64,000 nucleotides of DNA from Stentor coeruleus (lineage: Eukaryota; Ciliophora; Heterotrichea; Heterotrichida; Stentoridae). The first letter of the stretch is position 1, and each line of letters begins with the position of its first letter. The notes under the pieces are model-generated. The model did no database searches and was not told where the DNA came from. It worked only from the letters and a program-made list of their open reading frames with translations. Both the position numbers and the translations under genes were made by a program. Of this stretch, positions 51,652-63,631 are shown one piece after another. The DNA lies in contig MPUH01000150.1 in NCBI GenBank assembly GCA_001970955.1, forward strand, positions 30,418-94,417, written 5' to 3'.

Positions 51652-54600
51652 ATGTTTGAGACCTTACTTGAGAAAATTCTCCTTAGCAAACTTGGAAAGT
51701 TCATTATAGGCCTAGATAGAGAAAACTTAAAAGTTGCAGTCTGGCAAGGAGATATCACCCTAAATAATGTCCATCTAAACCCAGATAGTCTGCTGAGGTT
51801 CCAGCTTCCGTTTTTATTATCCTTCGGCGTAATCTCAGAACTCACAATAAAAATTCCTTGGACAAGATTAGCTAGTGCCCCAATTGAAATCAAGCTCGAC
51901 GGTCTCTATGTTTTATTAACCCCTCAAGAAAAGAAAAACTGGGAATTCAGCGAAGAAGGCGAAATAATGAAGCGCAAAGAAATACTCGAAAGCTTAGAAA
52001 AAAAACCAGATGAACTTTCCCCAGAACAAGAACAAAAGCAAAAAAGTTTCATAGAAAAACTCACCGGTAAAGTTATCGACAATATTCGTGTGACAATTAA
52101 AAACATCCACATCCGCTTTGAATACGGTCTAGACGCAAGAAGTTTTGCTGTTGGTATAAGTCTCGATAGTTTTGAAAGCTACACAACAGACGAAAATTGG
52201 AATATGCATTTTGCTGACCGTCACCAACAAGGAAATACAAACATGTCCATATTCAAAATCCTAAAAATTACTGACTTATGTATTTATTGGAATACTTCCT
52301 TAAACAAAAAACATAATAAAAATATAGTTTCTGAACTAAAAAGTGGTATAACAACTCAGCAAGATTATCTTATAAAACCAAGTAATTAATATACAGTCAA
52401 TATTGAAGCTAAAGTTATACACAATAGTAACATAACAAAATTTGATAAACCTCGATATTCGATATCAATAGAAATCAAGGAATTTTGTATAAATTTAACT
52501 CAAAAACAATTCCATGATGCTATAAAACTCACTGAATATATAACGAAATATTCGAAATTTATTATGAAAAGAGAACAAAAAAAAAAATTCTTAGCTTTAA
52601 GTCCAATAGAAAGGACGCCAAATAATATGTGGAAACACTGTATTAATTGTGTTATCAGAACATTAAAATCTAAAAAAAACAGAAACATCGACTATTTCGC
52701 ACTGACTGATCAAGAAATCGAATCAAACAAAAAGCATTTCAAGAAAATCTTAAAAAAACTTAAAAAAGAAAAAATCATCGATGAATATGATAAAAAAAAA
52801 TTTGATCGAATAGTTTATATAAGTAAAATACAAGAACTTTATGAATGGACATATCAAGTTCTTGCTGATATTGACCATAAAACAAAAGAAGCTAGTAAAA
52901 AAGGTTGGTTTAGACTTATAACTTTTTCTTCTAATAAACAAAGTGCTAAAGATGCTTTATTTAAAGAAGTTGTATCAACACAAGATGAAGAAGAAATTTT
53001 ACCTTTATCGTATGTATGGTTAGCATTTAATTTTTCACTTGGTTCAGGGGGTTTTTATTTATCAAAAAATAAAAGTGGTAGTCATGATCAGATGGAAACT
53101 ATAGTTATTGCTTATGAAGATTTAAGAGTATATTCGCAGTCTAGAATTGCTGGAGTTGATATATCGTTGTCGATTAGAACTTTTGATGTTTTATATAATG
53201 ATTATATATCGAAAATTGTCCTAATTACGAAACTAGCGGAAAATTCACATGATCTGATGAGGATATGCTATTCTTCTAAACCTCCAGATAGTCAAGCAAC
53301 GGCAAGACTTACGTTAGAAGCTCAGGCTATTGATGTAAGTCTTGATACAACAGCGCTTAATAGTCTTTTAAGTTTCTTTTTAGTACTAAATGTTCAAGAA
53401 AACGTAAAAACTGCGGCTTGGGACAAATTCCAAGAGTTTCAAGACACCACGCAGGAGACTTTGACTGACCTTTTTTATAAGCAAAACCGCTTTGAAATAA
53501 CTGTTAAAGCCTCAGGACCCAGAATCAAACTTCCAAGCCAAAATGGGTGTTTTTACTTAAGCCTAGGGAGTATTTTTATGTCCAATCAGGAACTCGTCCA
53601 AGATGATCGTTATGAAGAATTCAATATATCAATGGAGTCTTTACAATTAGAATATGAAAAATTCTCTAACAAAATCTCAATTGTGCCAAGTTTCGTCATA
53701 AAATTCTCTTTAAGATACCTCAAGTCAAAAATCAAAGAAACTAAATGGGCTATAAAAGACCCTGAACTCGAAGTTCTACCTGATCTTGTAATCATAGGAG
53801 AAATTCCAAGAATTGTAGCAAAAACTTCGCCTTCTATATACCATCAACTACTAAAAATCATAAAAACCACACATTTAGATTTTGATTTTTCAAGCCGTAT
53901 ACATTTAGATAAAAAAGAAATAATAAAAAACGCAAAACTCATAAGTAAAATCCGTAAACAAGGTAGTGGTATACAAAACTGGTCACAATATATAGCAATA
54001 TTATCAGGAACTTATATTTATTTTTTTGCTAATGAAAAAGAATCTATACCTGCTGCTGAGTTTTATATAAAAGATTGTGCATTAACACATATACCAGAAA
54101 TCCCATGTGCATTCCAATTACAAAACCGTTTTGGTGTTTGTGTTATCAGCTTTCCAAAAGAAAAAGACTTTCAGAAATGGGAAGATACTCTTCTTGACCA
54201 GATTTTAAAACTAAGGACAAGTAAAAGTGCTGCTAAAGATAACTCACAAAAAGATTATGAGAAAAAAACAGTATATGCGAAAATTAACATTTTAACTATA
54301 TCATTAAAACTATGTAATGAAGATGGTATAGCAATATCAGAAATAAAAATCGGGCAAATATTAGCAACTTTAGATGCAAGACCATATGATTTATTATTAA
54401 ACACATCTTTAGGTTCACTTATAATAAGAGATCTTCAAAGACATAGTTCTTCAACACATTTTAATACATTTGCTAAAAGTGTTGATGACTCTTCAGGATT
54501 AATAAACTTAAATCTTCAATATTTCGAAAACAATTCCCCTTTATATAAAAACCAAGATTTAGCTATGGAAGTCAAATTAGGTAAAGTTGAAGTTAATTGG

Positions 54601-57600
54601 AATCCAGATATAATCAGTACAACTTTAAGTTTTTTTACTTTTGCAGAATATTCTGATCCTGACTATAAAAAAGCTCAACCTGTTGGGATGATCTGCCCAA
54701 ATCATATATTAATAAATTTCCATATAAAACTTGAAAGTATAGACGTGTTTTTAAATAATGTGCAAAAAGAAATATCTTTAGCTGTTATATCAATGAAATA
54801 TACTGATATGAATTTTATTGTTTTTAATGGTGGATATGAGTTAAAAGGTTGTATGGGGAATTTAGTATTAAGTGATTTAACAAATTATCCAAAAACAGCT
54901 TTGATGGAGCCATTAAAGAAATTCACCCTTTTTTCTGTTAAAGAAGAATCAGAGTCTCTTTTGAGGTTTAATATTTTTATATATACAAATGATAACCCTG
55001 AGAAACCAAAAGATGTGGGAAATAGAGTAGAACTTGAATTGAACTCAGTTTGTATAATTTATGTACATCAACCTTTTATGAGAATACTTGATTATGTTAG
55101 TTATAAAATCATTGGAGTTTTTGATGCTCAAGCAAGAGTTAGGGATATAAACTATTGGTCACCTATATATAAACTATCATATTTACTTAATTTACCCACA
55201 ATCCAAAGTTTGAAAAATGATGAAGATTTAATGCAAGATAGTAAAAGTTTTACAACTTTGAAAATATACATGAAAAACCCTATGGTCACTTTAGCCCCTA
55301 GACCTGGATATTATGAATCTCTTATTGTTGATTTAGGAGATATAACAATATGTAATTCCCCAGGGTATGAAAAACAAAAAGATGAGGATATATGGTTAGA
55401 TGTTTATACAATACATATGCAAAATGTTAATGTTGTATCACAACAATCGACTATTACTGAGCATTTTAATATGCATTTAAATGTTATAAGACCAGTTTTA
55501 AGTCATAAGCAAGAAGCTGATCCGGGTATTGATAAAAGATATAGAATTGAAGGGATTTGTGAGACTATAAAACTTCATTTTTCACATGAGGATTATAGAT
55601 TGGTATTAAAATTATTAGATTTGAATATGACTTATGATGATCAATTGGAAAATTATATAAACCCTGAATCTATACCTTATGTTCATGTTGATGATCCTGG
55701 TCATGGTGGGGTGTTTTTTGATTTGAAAATGGAATTTGAGGTCTTATCAGTATTGCTTGAACATGATAATGAGCCTTTAAGTGAATTATTAGGTATTAGG
55801 ACAACTTTTAAGATGATAAAATATAATGATTTAGCTTCAGAAATGAAGTTCTGCTGTCAACATTTTATTGGTTTGATAAGCGAACATATGATAAGAAAAA
55901 AAGATCCTGATAACGACATACAATTAGTAGAAGGAAAAGGGATAAATGAGGAAACTAAAGGGGAGATTTCTGAAGGGATTTTCGATATACCAGAAAGCAG
56001 TGCATTGCAGAAATATATGCAGCATATTCGGCTTAAAAAAGTGCTTTTTGGCCCATTGATTGAAGAAACCCCAAAAGAAGAATCCCCAGGTTTTCTCTTA
56101 GACATGAAAACTGAATGGGATGGATCCAAAAGTCTTATAATAAAATTCGAACAAATGCGAATTAACTTCCACTGGACAGTATTCCAAATGATCCAAAATT
56201 TCTTTTTTTATGGTTTCCCAGATTATACAATCGAAGAAGAAACTCCATATGATTATATGCATAAATATAAACCTTCAGAGAAATTTGTTAAAAAAGAAAT
56301 CTTAAGTCAATACTTTGCCCCAAGACTTTTAGTTAATTTATGTTTAAAAAACCCAATAATGTTATTACCAACATGTGGTTCAGATAGAGTTGTTATAGCA
56401 CAAACTGGGGTAAATTTTATGTATCTTCGAGAACCTGAGCATGATAATTATAATGATGAAGATCGTACAGGGGAAATGAAATATGTATTACATCAATTAG
56501 AATTATATACATGCAAATTAGAAGAAGTTTTATCAAAGTCATCATTTATGTCAGTAAGAAAAAGAAGAATAACAGAACCTGTGCAGATTTTTTATGAGTG
56601 TTTATATTTAAGACCAGGTAAATTGAATTTTGTATATAAAACCAGATATGAGATTGAGAAACTTATATTTACGGTTTCACATAGAGATATTTTGCTTTTG
56701 AACTCTGTGGCTCAAGTACAAAACTCTTTTCTGACTAATAAAAGCTCGATAATCGCAAGTTTGGCTGTATATCCTAAAGAATCTAATGCTGAAAGTTTAG
56801 TTATAGACAATTATACAGAGTCGATATACTCATTTGCTGGGGTAAACATTCTTGTTATTAACGATGCTATGGGAGCTTATTCCCCAATCCTCGATATAAA
56901 CTTCCAAAACATGCGTTTAAATATCGTCGATAACAAAAAACTATGGAATTTACAAACAAGTATCTCCCCAAGAGTTAATTATTACAACCCAGAAATCGAT
57001 GTTTGGGAACCATTTATCGAACTTTCAACTATAAATATCGACATCAACAATTCCCCTTTAGCTAATCCACAAAACCAAAGAATTGTCATCCTTGATGAAA
57101 ACATGCCTTTAAATCTTAATCTTACTGAAGCTATGATTATGCATTTACAAATTGTCCTTGAAACATGGAGACAAACAACTTTAAGTCAAGCAAATGAACT
57201 TGTTTCACCTATAAGTATATGTAATAAAACAGGATATTATATAAAAGTTTGTAGGGTGACTATAAATAGAGACTCAAAACCTAAAGAAGAACTTGAAGTT
57301 CCAATAAACAAAACCCTTAATTTTGAAATTGATAGTACTGAAATCAGAAGTTTAGATTTTTCTAAAGAAACTTTATCTATAATGATTCCTGATTTCCCAA
57401 CAATAAATGGAATACTTATGAATAAACTTACATCTTTTACTCATGAAGTTGGGGAAGATATTTATGCTATTGTTGAAGTACATTTTGTAGGAACTACTAA
57501 AGTACTTACTATACGTAGTGAGTTTGCTGTTATAAACCAAACAGATTATACTTTTTATTTGAAATTCAGTGTTAATGATGAAGATTATAGTGAAACTCAA

Positions 57601-60600
57601 TGTAAACCTGGGATGGAAAGTCAAGTTCCTTTGAAATATACAAAGAAAAATATAAGCTTGAAACCTTTGCAGTATATAGACAAGTCGTGGATTGAGTTTG
57701 ATTTAGAAGAATTTAGAAGCAAACAGTCTGGAGATTGTACTGAAGTTAGAATAGATGATTTTTATTTCCTTTTGGTTATGGTAAGAGACCATGCAATACC
57801 TAAGAAAATCACTTTGATTATTAAAGCGCCGATTATTATTTCTAATCATTTACCATGTGAGATGTCGTTGCAGATTTATTATGAAAATTTGAATATAAGA
57901 GAGATTAATCTACAGCCGAAAATGTGTTATAAAGAGTATACGACTAGTGTTAATAGCAATATGCAATGTTCTTTAAAACTCCCTAATTTCAATTTCTCAG
58001 ATAGAATTAATGTGTTACATAGAAAAAAACGTCCACCTAAATATATTACTGTAAGAGATGTGTATGAAAGTTTACCATTAAATGTATATATGTATTACAA
58101 AGTCGATTCAAGTCATTTAATAAACTTCTATGCACCGGTTGTATTCATAAATAACACTTCAGTCCCTATAACTTTTTATTATAAAAAAACATCAACAAGA
58201 AAAGTTGCAGGACAGGTCATTGATAATCAAATAACCCCAGCCCACTCAACAAAAAAAGCAAAAATCTCAATGGGTAGGTTTAAAAGCAAAAGTGTTAAAA
58301 TCGGTGCTGTAGGTGTTAAAAATGTTATACAATTCCTTGGTGATCCAGACAGTGATAATTTTCAAACCAGGTATCAGTTTTTATATGAAATTCTATTAGC
58401 AAGGGTTATTGAAGGTGAGCTTTTATTTACAAAAGTTATGATTATAAGCCCAAGATATCTTATTCTAAACAACATGCCTGAAGAAGATCTGATTTTACAA
58501 CAATTTAACAGCCGTTCTCCAGAAATCCTCATCGCAAGAAACTCTAAAGAACCATTCCATTGGCCAGATGTTGAAGCTGAAGAACTTCTAGCCTGTAAAT
58601 TCGGATGTGGTAATTGGGCTTATTCAGGAGCATTTGCCATATCAAACATAGGTACTTTTACCGTGCAATGTAAAAAAACAACATCAATATGTGACTTTAA
58701 AATCATAAAAATTGAAATTAAACTACAAGAATCAACAACTTATGTGATTTTTACTGAAGAAACAGAAAAATATAGTTCATATCGTATTGATAATATGAGT
58801 CAAAGATTTACTATAATTGTTTTCCAAGATGGGTGTAGAGAAGAATTTAGAAAAATAAGTTCACAGTCTACAAGTGCTTTTGCTTGGAGTCAACCTCTTA
58901 TAGATCATGAACTTATTGTGTTTTTTTATAATTGTTCATATGCTGAAGCGCTTATTGATAATAAACCGGAATTTAAATTTAAATTTGCATTTGATGAAAT
59001 AAATACTATATATAAACTTCCAACAGTTGATGAAGAAGATTATATATATGGGAGAACTTTTCATGAAGGGTCTAGTAAAGTTTTAGAAATAATAGACAGC
59101 CCAATTTCTAGAGAAAAAAAACGTGAGGCGATTATTTCACAGACACATATGACTATACATAAAGTTGGGATTTCAATTATTGAACAGTGTCCAGAAAGCA
59201 CTTGTGAAGTTTTGTATTTGTCTGCTTCGAATATTACGATACTTAATCAAGCAACGAAAATACAAAAAAGAACAGAGGTTTTTATTAAAAGCTTTCAGAT
59301 TGATAATCAATATAATTTCAGTGCTATTTACCCTGTTTTATTATATCCAGCTGATCCTTTAAATGATGTTGTTCATTTCACTGCATTGAGTTTTGTTCAT
59401 GATGACCCGAATTGTGTACATTATGAAAAAGTATCTATGAAGGTCCAGCCACTAACTTTGAATTTAGAAAGCTGGATTGTTAGGAAAATTTTAGAAATGG
59501 TAACAAGGATTGCCACTCAAAATAGTCCAGTTTATGATGCAATGCAGGTGTATAGAAGTCATAAAAGCCCAACTTGGACTAAAAAAGACCAGATACTTTC
59601 TGATTTGCGTTATTATATTGCTAATATGGAAATACAGCCTATGAAACTTATATTATCTTTTGTCCCTCTTAAAGAAGAAAGTACAGGTTCAGATTCTTTT
59701 AATAAAGTTGCAAGAGCATTAGGAATGGCAATCACAGCTATAGATTCTGTACCTGTAAAGCTTTATTCAGCAGAAATGACTGATGTATTTGGAACTCGTG
59801 GGCAGATTTTTTCAGTGATTTGGATGCATTACCGAGCTCAATTAGCCTCAGAAATCTTCACTCTTATTGGTCATGCAGAAATATTAGGCAATCCTATAGG
59901 GTTACTAAATAATCTTGGTACAGGTGTAGTAGACTTTTTCTATGAACCAGCACATGGGATGATAAAAGGTCCAATAGGTGCAGGAAAAGGTCTTATTCGT
60001 GGTACAAGCAGTTTATTAAAAAACACTATACAAGGAACATTTGGCACAGTTTCTAAACTAGCAAATAGTTTAGCAACAGGTATAACTTTAGCTCAAGATA
60101 GAGAATATCTTTCAGGAAGACAACGGGAGAAAATGAACAAACCAAAAAATGTTGTTGATGGGGTCGGTATGGGATTTAAGGTATTTTTCAGTAATCTTGG
60201 TAAAGGAGTTGCTGGAGTTATTACTGAACCTTATAAAGGGTATAAAAAAAAGAAAATTAAAGGACTTTTAGTTGGAGGGGCTAGAGGAGTATCTGGATTG
60301 TTTATTAAACCTATGGCTGGAATATTAGATGCTGCTAGTAAAGCTGCTGAAGGGATTAAAAATACAACAGAAGTATTTAATAAAACTATTAGTTTTCAAA
60401 GATCAAGAGTGCCTAGGGCGTTTTATGGTGAGAAATCTTCAGTGAAACCTTATAACGAATATGATGCGCAAGTGATGTTTTTTATGAATCAATTGAAAAA
60501 AGGTATTTTTATTAAAGAACATTTTGTCGCACAGGCTGTTGGAAAAGATTTGAGAGGAGAAAAACTAGTTTGCGTTTTGTATATGGTAAAATTCGTTTTG

Positions 60601-60825
60601 GCTGATATCAGGACTAAGAAAATATTGTGGGTTGTGGATATTGAATCAATTTGCAGTTGTAATATTATTGATAAAGGAATTGTCCTGAGTACTTTTCCTA
60701 GTAAGTATAAAAATACTAAAAACAAAGAATCGTTTTTAATACCTTTTCCAGATGAGAGGATAAGGAATTTATTGTTTATGAAGATTAGAGATATACTGAA
60801 ACCGATGGAGATTAATTTGAATTAG
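51652..60825 (+). CDS. VPS13: VPS13-family bridge-like lipid-transfer protein, two exons
   Basis: 3,052 residues after removal of one 15-nt intron. Chorein_N is at 1-115 (MFETLLEKILLSKLGKFI, LENLKVAVWQGDITLNNVHL-like). The extended middle region forms the lipid groove. A PH-like domain lies near 755-850 (YIAILSGTYIYFFANEKE). The SHR-BD/VAB-type region lies about 2040-2300 (IIISNHLPCEMSLQIYY). The ATG_C helices lie near 2740-2830 (LGTGVVDFFYEPAHGMIKGP, KGLIRGTSSLLKNT), and a terminal PH-like fold at about 2950-3045. VPS13 transfers phospholipids at membrane contact sites. The middle PH insertion is characteristic of protist/plant VPS13-like proteins as I recall. It is one of the longest genes in the window and still has only one visible intron. 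The C-terminal gene on minus converges, 63 bases away. Confidence 0.93.
52382..52396 (+). other. 15-nt intron in VPS13
   Basis: GTAATTAATATACAG, splitting a codon (A|TC). Removal joins two long frames and keeps the whole 3,052-codon frame in phase across the junction (KP|INIEAKVIHNS). Confidence 0.95.
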
Positions 60826-60888
60826 ATATGATATTAGGCTAATATTAGTGATAAAAGATTAAAAATCAATACTAATTCATACTATTAG

Positions 60889-61527
60889 TTATATACTTTC
60901 ATGGTTCATCTCTTCCATAGTAATCTTCCTAACTAACAAATAGTAATAAACTGTAAAAATCACAAAGAAGAAAACATTCCACAATGCAAAAGCTGCACCA
61001 CCATATCCACAAACACTATGCCTTTCATGAATCGGATAATCATAAGTGCATTTTGTAAAACTCAACTTTACAATACCTGCCCATATGACAAATGCTAAAA
61101 AGTGCAAGACACATACAATAAATAGTAAAATCGAAGATTTTTTTAATGTCAAATAGTTCTTCAAAATCCCTACTCTGAAAAAATCAAAAATTATAATTAC
61201 TGCAATTAATACAACAATCATACTAGCCAAAGTATCAAATAATATATAAACTACTCCAGCATTATAAAATGATTCTAATTCATCACAGAATCCAGACCCA
61301 TAATAAGAATTTTTACAATCATCATAGTATTTCTTATATGTATCACTTTTACCTATAGGAATCATTAAACCACCTTCTAATTTAGATTTTCCTGTACCTA
61401 TAAGAATGTATTGTGAAAACCAATGTTCATAGTCCATTGCCCCAACAAGAAAGGCAAAGCTTAAGATTAGTAAGATAAAGTTGATGAAATGCCAGATTTT
61501 TTTGTCAAGTCCCCAAACCTGAACCAT
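60889..61527 (-). CDS. Tetraspan membrane protein 1
   Basis: 212 residues from the ATG at 61527-61525. An earlier ATG (61587) would add 20 residues with intergenic composition. There are four hydrophobic segments (about 12-33, 88-113, 127-150, 177-200). The first extracellular loop contains DYEHWFSQ, GGLMIPIGKSDTY and DDCKNSYYGSGFCDEL, with two or three Cys residues. The second has FTKCTYDYPIHERHSVCGYGGA. This four-pass plan with cysteine-bearing loops is like claudins/tetraspanins, but no family signature such as W-x-x-G-L-W..C..C is present. Tandem paralogue at 61700. Confidence 0.75.
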   Translation of the reverse strand: MVQVWGLDKKIWHFINFILLILSFAFLVGAMDYEHWFSQYILIGTGKSKLEGGLMIPIGKSDTYKKYYDDCKNSYYGSGFCDELESFYNAGVVYILFDTLASMIVVLIAVIIIFDFFRVGILKNYLTLKKSSILLFIVCVLHFLAFVIWAGIVKLSFTKCTYDYPIHERHSVCGYGGAAFALWNVFFFVIFTVYYYLLVRKITMEEMNHESI

Positions 61528-61626
61528 ATTAATATGAATTTTAAGTTTTTTGTTAGAAATCTTAATCAAATAAAAAATACAAGACAATTTACCCTAAAAG
61601 ATAAACTTAAAGTACCCTAAAAAGAC

Positions 61627-61741
61627 TAAATCCTAACTAATTTAATTTATGCTTCTGTTTTCTGATATTAATCTTCCTGATCTNTAAATCCTAACTAATT
61701 TAATTTATGCTTCTGTTTTCTGATATTAATCTTCCTGATCT
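61627..61741. repeat. Perfect 57-bp direct duplication around a single N (likely assembly artefact)
   Basis: Bases 61627-61683 and 61685-61741 are identical over 57 bp, with one N at 61684 between them. This is what an unmerged overlap between two contigs looks like. The second copy holds the C-terminal end of tetraspan gene 2; the first copy is probably redundant. Confidence 0.9.
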
Positions 61742-62356
61742 ATTTCTAAGTTTCTTCATAAATCCATAGCTAGCAAAAGATACAACAAACATAAAGACAT
61801 TAACAAATAAAGCAAATCCTGCTCCATTTTCCCAACACACATCATGCTCTATTTTTAAAGGCATATCATATTTACACTCATGAAATCTTACTTTCACTAC
61901 AAAAACCCAAATAATAAACCCTAAAATATGCAATAAAAATCCTGAACCATAAAGTACACTTGTCATAATCAAAGGAAATTTATGCTTTAAAGACTTGCAT
62001 TTACATATGTTTACCATTAAAATAAAGTAGCTTCCGGCAATAAAGAGTAAAGAAAATAAACTAAGGCTCATATAAGCTAAACCTCCTGTACGAAATGCTT
62101 TTAATTGCTTACAGAAACCATCACCTACAGGATCATCGTTTGAACATTTGTCATAAAAGTGTTGATAAAAATCAGATTTCCCTTGAGGCTTTAAAAGCCC
62201 ACCTTTATAGTCGATATTGAAGTCATCTGATTTTAAGGTTTGAGAAAACCAGTCATCATAAGAGAACTCGACTATTATGAAACCGATTGTACAGAGCATG
62301 ATTGAAGAGAATATAGTCAACCATATGGGTTTGTTGATATTTAAGACTTTTTTCAT
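61700..62356 (-). CDS. Tetraspan membrane protein 2
   Basis: A 218-residue paralogue of the 60889 gene, with four hydrophobic segments (about 12-30, 90-115, 128-155, 178-200). Conserved marks are DDWFSQ, a GGLxxPxGKSDxYxxxYDxC motif, GDGFCKQLKAF, and a second loop FHECKYDMPLKIEHDVCWENGAG, closely matching HSVCGYGGA in the paralogue. The shared cysteines suggest two disulfides in each loop pair. The C-terminal tail is basic (KKLRNRSGRLISENRS). Its last residues and stop lie inside the second copy of the 57-bp duplication, but the frame is intact. Both proteins probably sit in the plasma or an endomembrane; the function is unknown. Confidence 0.75.
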   Translation of the reverse strand: MKKVLNINKPIWLTIFSSIMLCTIGFIIVEFSYDDWFSQTLKSDDFNIDYKGGLLKPQGKSDFYQHFYDKCSNDDPVGDGFCKQLKAFRTGGLAYMSLSLFSLLFIAGSYFILMVNICKCKSLKHKFPLIMTSVLYGSGFLLHILGFIIWVFVVKVRFHECKYDMPLKIEHDVCWENGAGFALFVNVFMFVVSFASYGFMKKLRNRSGRLISENRSIN

Positions 62357-62616
62357 ATATAATTATATATGTTAAATGGATTTTTTTATATATGGATAAG
62401 CTTATGAATACTTTTATCTTGATTTTATCAAAGCAGTACTTAAATATTTTTATTTTTTAATGTATTTATTTTTTCCACTGTATATATTTCAATAATATTA
62501 TACTAGTCTTATTTAGTATAACAAAAGTTTATTTTAAACTTGTTTTAGATACACTTAAGTTTATATATAATATATATTTTAGATCCCCCTTTAGGTAAAT
62601 TATAGTATCTTTATAA

Positions 62617-63498
62617 ATGGAATCTAGAAAACAAAAACGATCTTTAGTAAAAGATAGCCAAGGGGAACCTAAATCTGAAGAGTCTGCAAGAAATCTTGAG
62701 GAATCCAAAAAACCTATAATTAATCCGCGTGGTACTTTTGAAAATTTAACGATAGATGAACGAATAGACACTTTTGATGAAGAAATTCAATTTATTTTTG
62801 ATAAGCTCTCACAATTGGCAGCATATATTAAAACACTACAAGATGATTTGGCGAAATCAAAGAAAGAAAATAAAGAAAAATTCGCTGATCTTGCAAGTGA
62901 AGAGCAAGAAATGAAAAAGACTGTATCTAAGATAGACAAAAAAATGTCTGATCTTGAAAAAAAAAGTGATCAACTTAGACAAAAATTTGAGTCTAGGATT
63001 GAAAAAAGCATTAATGAAAACAACAATAAAGAATTAGAACTGAGACAAAAATTAGAATCTAAAATCGAATCAAAAATTGAAAAAATCAACGCAGAAATCC
63101 TAAAAATACAAAAACAATTATCCTCGATAGATATAAATTATATAGAAGATATAATCAAAGAATCAAAACTTACTTGCAACAAACTTGAAAATAAAATTTC
63201 GAAAATAGAGGTATATAAAAAAGAAATTGATGGCGGTATGAAGACTTTTGAGACAGGAATAAAAAAAGAGATAAATGCTCTTGAGGTAGGGATGAAAAAA
63301 GAGATGAATGCTTTTGAGATAGAGATTAAAAAAGAGATGAAAGATTTTAAAAATGAAATTGTAAGTGAAATTGGAAATATGGAAAATAGACTAAACAAAC
63401 GATACTTAGATACCCTAAGTGAATTTGAAAGGAGAGTATTTGCAGAATTGGAAAGGGTTATAATAGTTTTAACTGGCTTAAGTAATAAAAATTCCTAA
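62617..63498 (+). CDS. Coiled-coil protein with hendecad repeats
   Basis: A 293-residue protein. The first 50 residues are charged and Ser/Lys-rich. Residues 55-290 are nearly all coiled coil (LAAYIKTLQDDLAKSKKENK and later RQKLESKIESKIEKINAEI). Residues 208-251 contain 11-residue repeats. No catalytic or membrane segment. The stop is followed by a short convergent region with the right-edge gene. Likely a cytoskeletal rod or tether; the family cannot be named. Confidence 0.7.
   Translation: MESRKQKRSLVKDSQGEPKSEESARNLEESKKPIINPRGTFENLTIDERIDTFDEEIQFIFDKLSQLAAYIKTLQDDLAKSKKENKEKFADLASEEQEMKKTVSKIDKKMSDLEKKSDQLRQKFESRIEKSINENNNKELELRQKLESKIESKIEKINAEILKIQKQLSSIDINYIEDIIKESKLTCNKLENKISKIEVYKKEIDGGMKTFETGIKKEINALEVGMKKEMNAFEIEIKKEMKDFKNEIVSEIGNMENRLNKRYLDTLSEFERRVFAELERVIIVLTGLSNKNS
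63238..63369 (+). repeat. Four 33-bp (11-residue) tandem repeats in a coiled coil
   Basis: Units MKTFETGIKKE, INALEVGMKKE, MNAFEIEIKKE and the diverged MKDFKNEIVSE follow one another without gaps. DNA of the first three is also visibly similar, which points to recent duplication. Confidence 0.75.
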
Positions 63499-63631
63499 AA
63501 CTTCAAAAGCATTCTCTATCATCCACAATAATAAAAATCATAAAAATTCTTCCTTTACTTAAAAATCGCATAATTTTCATAAACTAAATACTACCCTATT
63601 CCTAAAAATCATCATGCTAGCTTAAAGCATC

